A DNA stretch of 7,476 bases. Source: an uncultured Bacteroides sp. GTDB lineage: Bacteria > Bacteroidota > Bacteroidia > Bacteroidales > Bacteroidaceae. The stretch covers positions 1-7,476 of the forward strand of contig USSR01000340.1 in assembly GCA_900557355.1 (NCBI GenBank), given 5' to 3'. Shown here piece by piece: positions 1 through 5,123 of this stretch. The position numbers and the translations under genes were made by a program. Every line of letters begins with the position of its first letter. The stretch's first letter is position 1. The notes below the pieces were generated by a model. It was given only the letters and a program-made list of their open reading frames with translations, was not told the origin of the DNA and did not search any database.

Positions 1-29
1 AGTTCCGAGTAAGTTGGTTTATAAGAAAT

Positions 30-90
30 AAAAAAAAAGAAATTACCCTGATATAAATTGGTGATTAGTCAACTTATATCAGGGTAAATT
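30..90 (-). terminator. Intrinsic terminator ending the operon
   Basis: A perfect 14-bp inverted repeat, TTACCCTGATATAA at 43-56 and TTATATCAGGGTAA at 74-87, encloses a 17-nt loop. On the minus strand the stem is followed by TTTC and then nine T residues (complement of 30-38). It lies about 20 nt downstream of the last stop codon. This is a textbook Rho-independent terminator for minus-strand transcription. The plus-strand side lacks a comparable T-run. Confidence 0.92.
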
Positions 91-107
91 ATTTGAATAT
101 TAGGACA

Positions 108-548
108 CTAAGAATCTTTAGAATTCTGCTTTTTCCCCAATTCCTCATGATTTATCTTTTTCATATAACTAGTTGCAGATAATGCAATAGCACTTCCTCC
201 CCATAATCCAAATAACAGAAAGAATAAGTAACCCAAATACGCATTCATTTCCATGCCAAGAAGATGCAAAATAATTAATATAAAAAAATATCCCCAAAAA
301 CTATAGAAAAAGCACAGGTGAGAATAATAACATAAATAATATCTGAATTTAGAATCTTTCATTTTATATTCTTTTTTAGGTATTACAATCAGTGCTAATA
401 ATAATGGTAAAGTAAAAGCCATGTCCTTCATAAAAGAAGGCTCATACTCATAGAAAAACAACGAGAATAGTATTTTTATAAAACATAGAATATACAGCAA
501 GTTTTGTATATATATAAGATATTTACCAATTTTTCCAAAAGACGTCAT
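108..548 (-). CDS. Small four-helix membrane protein, putative immunity paralogue 3
   Basis: This is a 146-residue protein with likely helices at about 10-32, 41-57, 78-98 and 103-124. It is aromatic-rich (YYLCYYSHLCFFYSFWGYFF). The final helix YLFFLLFGLWGGSAIAL and the following TSY keep the pattern seen in the other two small proteins (YL..LL.GL, then G, I and a Y at equal spacing), but identity elsewhere is low. It is the most diverged of the three. A 116-nt gap precedes it and an intrinsic terminator starts about 20 nt after its stop, so it is probably the last gene of the unit. The DNA is very AT-rich (one 60-nt line, 361-420, has 14 G or C by hand count). It is likely an orphan immunity-like gene, but the role is inferred only from its neighbours. 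Confidence 0.75.
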   Translation of the reverse strand: MTSFGKIGKYLIYIQNLLYILCFIKILFSLFFYEYEPSFMKDMAFTLPLLLALIVIPKKEYKMKDSKFRYYLCYYSHLCFFYSFWGYFFILIILHLLGMEMNAYLGYLFFLLFGLWGGSAIALSATSYMKKINHEELGKKQNSKDS

Positions 549-639
549 CTAATTTATTTTTAATAGGTTCAAATATATCATAAGCATTATGTTCTTCGCT
601 AATTTTTGATTGAGTGTTGCAGCATAACTCTAAACACAC
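523..639 (-). CDS. Possible 38-codon small ORF or gene remnant
   Basis: The gap between paralogues 2 and 3 contains an open frame that starts with GTG at 639 and stops with TAA at 525-523, overlapping the first codons of the third membrane-protein gene in another frame. It encodes VCLELCCNTQSKISEEHNAY followed by DIFEPIKNKLDDVFWKNW. The composition looks protein-like, with charged and aromatic residues, unlike random AT-rich translation. It has no ATG and no ribosome binding site. It might be the end of a lost gene, such as an older tip or immunity fragment, or pure chance. Confidence 0.2.
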   Translation of the reverse strand: MCLELCCNTQSKISEEHNAYDIFEPIKNKLDDVFWKNW

Positions 640-664
640 TATTTGTTTTTAATTTCTTGTCCTC

Positions 665-1144
665 TTAGCGAATATGAGATTCTTTCTTGCTGGCTTGCTT
701 CATTTTACGTTCTTGTTTCTTCTTATTAATCTCTTCTAAAGTATATTTCTCCGCTTTCATGGTTATTTTATATCCAAGAAATAATCCTATTAAAAGCAAT
801 AACAGATAATTGTATAATGTAGACTTATATTCAATAGAAAAAGCTATATATACCACAAGAAAACAACAATATAATCGCGTTATTATTTTATCAGATTTCA
901 AATATAATGCCCGAATAAGACCTTTTCCCTTTAATGGCTGTTTGAGTATCTCTATATAAGGGAATAGATAACTCATCATTCCCCCTATCGCTATAATAGA
1001 TAACGCAATTGCAAGTATTACCCTAATAATAAATATTAAAGCAGGATACTCAAATAAAAAAGAGGAAAAAATACAATAGGGAATCATCATAAAGCTAAAC
1101 CATAGTAGTGACTTTTTATATATTGCTATAAATAGATATCTCAT
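665..1144 (-). CDS. Small four-helix membrane protein, putative immunity paralogue 2
   Basis: This is a 159-residue protein with likely helices at about 12-31, 35-58, 88-104 and 110-126. A loop containing EILKQPLKGKGLIRALYLKS lies between the pairs. The last helix reads YLLLLLIGLFLGYKITM and is followed by AEKY, closely matching the upstream 142-residue protein (YLILLLFGLYLGNKIAI, ANQY). The helix spacing is also the same, so the two genes very likely arose by duplication. The C-terminus is a longer, highly charged cytoplasmic-type tail rich in lysine and glutamate (EEINKKKQERKMKQASKKE) that could form a short helix. A 120-nt gap with a hairpin separates it from the upstream gene. It may be an orphan immunity protein against a different tip variant. 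Function is inference. Confidence 0.78.
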   Translation of the reverse strand: MRYLFIAIYKKSLLWFSFMMIPYCIFSSFLFEYPALIFIIRVILAIALSIIAIGGMMSYLFPYIEILKQPLKGKGLIRALYLKSDKIITRLYCCFLVVYIAFSIEYKSTLYNYLLLLLIGLFLGYKITMKAEKYTLEEINKKKQERKMKQASKKESHIR

Positions 1145-1204
1145 ATAATAATAAGTTCGTCGTTAAAGTTTATTTATTTACCATATTTCATCTTGTAGTT
1201 TATA

Positions 1205-1250
1205 TACCCTGATGTGAGTTCACTAAACTTTAGCTATTCACATCAGAGTA
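1205..1250 (-). promoter_or_regulatory. Intergenic hairpin between paralogues 1 and 2
   Basis: The arms TACCCTGATGTGA (1205-1217) and TCACATCAGAGTA (1238-1250) pair over 13 bp around a 20-nt loop. The single mismatch becomes a G-U pair in the minus-strand RNA. No T-tract follows (TATAAACTACAAG), so efficient intrinsic termination is unlikely. It could be a degraded terminator, an RNA-processing or stability element, or a partial attenuator lowering expression of the downstream genes. The stem closely resembles the operon-end terminator. Confidence 0.75.
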
Positions 1251-1264
1251 ATAATGTTGAGGTT

Positions 1265-1693
1265 TTAAGGAGTAATATTTTTATTTGCTTGATCTACTAT
1301 ATATTGATTAGCTCTTATTGCTATTTTGTTTCCAAGATATAGTCCAAACAGAAGTAATATTAAATAAACTATTGCTTTTTCGTGACTATAGAAGACCAAA
1401 TATATTGCAAAAAAAATTGCATATATCACATCTATATCCCGGCTAAATTTCAAACAAAAAGATTTAACAATATTATTTGTTTCAGTTTTCTTTTCTTTCA
1501 GACCTTTATTCCTTGACAAAAAGTTTAACATCTTGCCTGTCAGCCATGCAATCCATGAAATTAGTAATAATATTATAACAATAAACATATATTCAAATTC
1601 TCCTAAATCAGGATGGAATAAGCAATGAATTATCATTAAAATACTATTAAAAATAGTAATTCTCTTAAATATTAATATAAAAATATCTCCCAT
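1265..1693 (-). CDS. Small four-helix membrane protein, putative immunity protein (paralogue 1)
   Basis: This is a 142-residue hydrophobic protein with likely membrane helices at about 12-26, 34-57, 87-103 and 107-124. A charged lysine-rich loop (SRNKGLKEKKTETNN) separates the two pairs. Its last helix, YLILLLFGLYLGNKIAI, and the following ANQY are shared in pattern with the two downstream proteins. It starts 9 nt after the stop codon of the RHS effector, the usual place for the cognate immunity gene of a polymorphic toxin, so it is the best immunity candidate. Immunity proteins made of several membrane helices are known for toxins that act in the inner membrane or periplasm. I do not recognise a named family. 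The ATG at 1693 is the natural start given the tight spacing. A hairpin lies 14 nt after its stop. Confidence 0.8.
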   Translation of the reverse strand: MGDIFILIFKRITIFNSILMIIHCLFHPDLGEFEYMFIVIILLLISWIAWLTGKMLNFLSRNKGLKEKKTETNNIVKSFCLKFSRDIDVIYAIFFAIYLVFYSHEKAIVYLILLLFGLYLGNKIAIRANQYIVDQANKNITP

Positions 1694-1702
1694 ATATTGC
1701 TT

Positions 1703-2251
1703 TTATTTAAATAGTTTTTTTATCCAATTATAAATATCCCCTACATAATCTGTTGAATATTCTTCTCTACCTTCAACTTGATTTGTATGAGTTTCATAAG
1801 CATCTTGAGTGGGATCAGGATTTGTTAATTCCATATATGTTCTATCTATAGCTAACCCTATTATTACTTTTTTCCCAACTTTTATTATTCTCTTTTTATC
1901 TTTAGGATCTCTTTTCGGAGCCGGATCACCATTAGGCATCATCCCTAACACGTTAGTATCAATACTTTCCGCCACATTCGCCTGATTCCTGTCCAATCCT
2001 TCTTTATTCCTCCTGTCTCTTTTTCTTTGGTGCTCATATTCAGGACTAATCGCATTCTTTGCCTGATAAAATAAAAGAGTTCCAAAGGCATAAGACATTT
2101 TAGGAGTATGATTTATAATCTGCCCTAATTCCGCAAATTTCCCCGATGTATGTCTCATTATCTGTTGATCTGAAGGCAATCTATAAGATTGCGTGTTCGT
2201 CAAAGGATAATAGAATGGTAGAGGAAGAGGGGATGGAACGGGGATGACTTG
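1703..2251 (-). other. Variable C-terminal tip, putative toxin domain of unknown type
   Basis: Residues 896-1077 follow the RHS core. First comes a proline-rich linker (QVIPVPSPLPLPFYYPL), then a probably helical middle (IMRHTSGKFAELGQIINHTP, then KMSYAFGTLLFYQAKNAIS). A very basic charged stretch follows (EYEHQRKRDRRNKEGLDRNQ), then NVLGMMPNGDPAPKRDPKDKK, and a short hydrophobic segment, VGKKVIIGLAI. An acidic section and a tail ending YNWIKKLFK close the protein. I see no recognisable nuclease, deaminase, ADP-ribosyltransferase or peptidase motif. The DNA is more AT-rich than the RHS body. The position and the membrane-protein genes next door suggest a toxin acting at or in the envelope. 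It could instead be a linker or stub without activity. Confidence 0.5.
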
Positions 2252-4936
2252 CTTGCCATCAGGATCAATATGCTTCACCGGATTATTTAAACAATACCCG
2301 TAAGGAGTAATTGAATAATTCTTTTCACTCATCGGATCTGCCACATGCCATCTTCCCAATACCGGATCATACATCCGCGCCCCGTAATCATACCAATCCA
2401 GACCACCTTTTCTGTCCAGTTCTTTTCCGTTGTACTTGTAAAGCTGAACCGAAGGGGTGGATGAAGCCAAGATTCCTCCGAACGGATAGTAATGATTCAC
2501 CTCTTCCGCTTCACGATCTTCATTGTATACGACACGAACATTACCCAAGTAATCTTTCAAGAAGAAATGATAACTATAGGAAACATCGTCCGCGAAAGAA
2601 ACAAAACCTTCACCATCGAGAAGAATCTTGTCGAGACTTCCGTTTTCATAGATCGCTTTACCACAATAATCAGTGGTGGTGATAGAATCTCCCATCGCAT
2701 GGATGACCTCCAGTTTCGTTCCGTCGGCACTATAAAGATAGCTGATTGTACGTCCGTCGGTAAACTCTATCGCACTCGGCAAATTTAAGCAATTATACCG
2801 GATTCTCGAAATACCTTTGTTTAAATCTTGAATCAAATTGCCATTTAAATCATAAGCATATTCTGCTGATGATCGGATGCCGTCTTTAAAATCAGTGGTA
2901 CTTCCATACATATTATTCTTTGCGTGGTCTGTCACATTAAGCAAATGATTGCCCTGATATGACAGATTCAAGCTATCAATGGCTCCGAAACTTGCCGGGC
3001 CGACAGCTCCATTACGACACAAACCGAGAATATTGCCATTCTTATCAAATGAAGTGACCTGTTCGTCATAACAGTTCAGGTTGCCGGTCAGATTTTCTCC
3101 TTCACCATAGCAGGCATCAGTCATCCTGTTCATGCTGTCATAGGCAAAACGATAACCTTTACTGATGCCGTCCGTATCATCTTCCTCACTCCGCCATGCT
3201 AGGCTACTTATATTGCCATTATAACAGGGGATGCCAGGACTTGCATTATAAGAAATTTCTTCAGAAAGAAAAAAGCGGCACATCGTTTTTATTACCTGGT
3301 CACGGACGTCATACGTATACATTGTATAGGCACCCAATCCTCCCACATCTTTCAAAAACACCCGGCGGGCATTGTCATACGTGTAGTAAAGCAAATGATT
3401 GGCTCTATACGCATTATCAACGCGGTGATATACATCCCTAAGTTCTCCATCTGCCAGATATTCATAGGTATATTCTTCCATGTGCCGCTTTCCGTTCCCA
3501 ATCTGATAGGTATGTAATCTGGCAAATAACTTTCCAGTATATGTATATGAATAAAAGTCTGTGTCATACCCGCCCAAATGATTTTGGGAACGTCCCTGTA
3601 TTATTCTGCCTTTATAGTCATAATATAAGGCACTTGTCAAATATCGCTCATCATCCAGCACTTTTATTTTAGTCCCGGTCAGTCTCCCTTGTGCGGAGAT
3701 AAGGGAGGCTTCGTGATTGATATATAAAGAATCATACTGCACTTTACCTTTCTTCTCCAGCCCGAAAGCGAGTTGGGTGTCCGTTGTGAAGTTGTAATCA
3801 TCATAGTAATTCACTTGTAAAAGAGAAGATAGCGTATAAGGAAAATGCTCTACTTCATACCCGGAATGAAGCACTCCGTCTTTCTCCGAAGTCGTTCGAT
3901 AAGCCCTTACTATGGAATTATCCAATGAAGGAGGATCATTGAATGAACAAAGTCCTGTTAATGCAAGCCTTCCCTGATTATCATAGAATGTGAACGTCCA
4001 TTCTTTTTTCTGTGACTGATTTCCATTCTGTGACAATATAACCCTGTCGGCTTTGTCATAAACATAACGTATTGCAGCACAGCCCGGTAGTTTCTTCGAA
4101 ATACAGCGTCCGAAACTATCATACAAGTATTGATATGCGTACAAATCGAGATTTCCTGCCGATATTTCATCATTAATCATGGGTGGGAGAACATAGCGTA
4201 TTCTTCCGAAGCGGTCGAATACAAAATAGGTGTCCGCTTGTTGATTCCCTCTACCTAGCCGGGTCAGTAGCGTACGCCCCTGTTTGTCAACAAAGGTGTA
4301 AGTCGGTTTCCCGTCTTCATCCGTGGCCTTTGTCACCTGCAATTCTCCCGACCGATAATCTCCTCTGCGAATCAGTGAATCGTTATCATCTATAAAATAG
4401 AACGAACAACGCAATGAATCAGCCGGAATATTCGTCAGATATTCCATACGGGCAGGATGATCTCCCCAAGCATCCCCCACTCCATATTGTTCTGTAATAC
4501 GATTTAGAGGGGACGATTCATAGTTAGTTTGCAAATAACTTCTTTTACCTGCATCATGATAATCCCACAAGACACCACCCTTCAAATCTTCAGGAGACAT
4601 GTAAGAAAAGCTAGTATTCGTAGAGAGCCATTGTTTCTCTTTCCGTCCTAAACTATCATATTCTATCAGGTGATGGTGAGCCATAATAGCACCGGCACGG
4701 TCTGCTCCATAACTTTGTGCAAAATCGAGCTCACGTCCAAGTCCGTCATAGAATGTTATTTCATCATAGTTTTTTTCTTCATCCTCTCCAAGTGGTGTTC
4801 GTACATAAATGTAATTATGTTCTCCCGGTATGGAAGCCAGGGTGTCTTTTACGGCTGTCATGGAAAGATCATTTGCAGAAACAGGTCCTGAAAGCAGGGC
4901 TATGGCAAATATAAATAATGATATATGATTTTTCAT
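1703..4936 (-). CDS. Secreted DUF6443/RHS-repeat effector with variable C-terminal tip
   Basis: This is a 1077-residue RHS-repeat protein. Residues 1-21 form a Sec signal peptide (ISLFIFAIALLSG, likely cut after VSA). Residues 38-165 match the DUF6443 pattern, with YDGLGR at 63-68 and EYDSLGR at 92-98. Many YD repeats follow (VFDRFGRI, YLYDSFGRC, VYDKADRV, YYDYKGRI, YTYDNARRV, FAYDSMNRM, YAYDLNGNL). Residues 789-895 hold the RHS-associated core: LKDYLGNVRVVYN, YYPFGG, YNGKELD, YDYGARMYDP..GRW, and finally NNPVKHIDPDGK. RHS cores of this kind build a beta-barrel shell in known homologues, and the sequence after the core is usually the effector. Here 182 residues (896-1077) follow and match no family I recognise. 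A Sec signal argues against direct cytoplasmic loading by a type VI system. The stop lies 9 nt before the next gene. No clear Shine-Dalgarno sequence precedes the ATG, which is usual for Bacteroides. Family assignment is firm; toxin activity is inference. Confidence 0.93.
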   Translation of the reverse strand: MKNHISLFIFAIALLSGPVSANDLSMTAVKDTLASIPGEHNYIYVRTPLGEDEEKNYDEITFYDGLGRELDFAQSYGADRAGAIMAHHHLIEYDSLGRKEKQWLSTNTSFSYMSPEDLKGGVLWDYHDAGKRSYLQTNYESSPLNRITEQYGVGDAWGDHPARMEYLTNIPADSLRCSFYFIDDNDSLIRRGDYRSGELQVTKATDEDGKPTYTFVDKQGRTLLTRLGRGNQQADTYFVFDRFGRIRYVLPPMINDEISAGNLDLYAYQYLYDSFGRCISKKLPGCAAIRYVYDKADRVILSQNGNQSQKKEWTFTFYDNQGRLALTGLCSFNDPPSLDNSIVRAYRTTSEKDGVLHSGYEVEHFPYTLSSLLQVNYYDDYNFTTDTQLAFGLEKKGKVQYDSLYINHEASLISAQGRLTGTKIKVLDDERYLTSALYYDYKGRIIQGRSQNHLGGYDTDFYSYTYTGKLFARLHTYQIGNGKRHMEEYTYEYLADGELRDVYHRVDNAYRANHLLYYTYDNARRVFLKDVGGLGAYTMYTYDVRDQVIKTMCRFFLSEEISYNASPGIPCYNGNISSLAWRSEEDDTDGISKGYRFAYDSMNRMTDACYGEGENLTGNLNCYDEQVTSFDKNGNILGLCRNGAVGPASFGAIDSLNLSYQGNHLLNVTDHAKNNMYGSTTDFKDGIRSSAEYAYDLNGNLIQDLNKGISRIRYNCLNLPSAIEFTDGRTISYLYSADGTKLEVIHAMGDSITTTDYCGKAIYENGSLDKILLDGEGFVSFADDVSYSYHFFLKDYLGNVRVVYNEDREAEEVNHYYPFGGILASSTPSVQLYKYNGKELDRKGGLDWYDYGARMYDPVLGRWHVADPMSEKNYSITPYGYCLNNPVKHIDPDGKQVIPVPSPLPLPFYYPLTNTQSYRLPSDQQIMRHTSGKFAELGQIINHTPKMSYAFGTLLFYQAKNAISPEYEHQRKRDRRNKEGLDRNQANVAESIDTNVLGMMPNGDPAPKRDPKDKKRIIKVGKKVIIGLAIDRTYMELTNPDPTQDAYETHTNQVEGREEYSTDYVGDIYNWIKKLFK
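2252..2569 (-). other. RHS-associated core region (residues 789-895)
   Basis: The segment runs from YHFFLKDYLGNVRVVYN through YYPFGG and YNGKELDRKGGLDWYDYG to ARMYDPVLGRWHVADP and YGYCLNNPVKHIDPDGK. These are the conserved landmarks of the RHS-associated core. The end NP..HIDPDGK corresponds to the NP..Y.DP.G boundary of other RHS proteins, after which the tip changes between strains. Whether the protein is cleaved here cannot be told from the sequence. Confidence 0.9.
4874..4936 (-). other. Signal peptide of the RHS effector (residues 1-21)
   Basis: The N-terminus has a lysine at position 2, a hydrophobic stretch ISLFIFAIALLSG, and a small-residue site VSA before ND. This is a classical type I Sec signal with a likely cut after Ala21. 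There is no lipobox cysteine, so the protein should be released into the periplasm or exported further, not lipid-anchored. Confidence 0.85.
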
Positions 4937-4949
4937 ATTTCTTGTTCTT

Positions 4950-5123
4950 TTAATAGGAATTTACAGAATACCGATAATCATAAGCCTTTATGGTTCGCCC
5001 ATAATTATCTTTTTGTCTATTGAGCCGCTGTAAGAGGTCATATTCATAATAACTGACCACTCCGCACGGATCCGTTACAGAGGTAACTCCGGTCATCGGC
5101 TGATACGTATAGGATGTTATTTG
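4950..5123 (-). pseudogene. Out-of-frame C-terminal remnant of the upstream YD-repeat gene
   Basis: Reading from the CAA at 5123, this stretch encodes 57 residues and a TAA stop at 4952-4950. They start QITSYTYQPMTGVTSVTDP, then CGVVSYYEYDLLQRLN, and end KAYDYRYSVNSY. This is a typical YD-repeat tail and joins directly onto the LRASLPQA end of the preceding frame. Removing one copy of the AGGCG duplication restores one continuous frame. In the restored frame the stop lies 13 nt before the ATG of the next gene, the close spacing expected in an operon. With the frameshift, translation stops 180 nt before that ATG. The stretch is thus a displaced gene end and not non-coding spacer. Confidence 0.88.

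Noticed and set aside
570..577. TATATTTG on the minus strand as a Bacteroides -7 promoter element for paralogue 3
   Set aside because: It fits TAnnTTTG, but there is no TTTG at the expected -33 distance and the leader would be very short. AT-rich sequence gives such matches by chance.
604..650. Possible hairpin AGTGTGTT / AACACT between paralogues 2 and 3
   Set aside because: The stem is only about six pairs with a bulge and no T-tract follows, and it does not resemble the other two hairpins.
1148..1240. Short open frame ending TSGYINYKMKYGK between paralogues 1 and 2
   Set aside because: Only about 18 codons are open before an upstream stop, it overlaps the hairpin arm, and this length is expected by chance.
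1703..4936. Type VI secretion loading of the RHS effector
   Set aside because: The protein has a clear Sec signal peptide and no PAAR domain or type VI partner gene is visible in the window.
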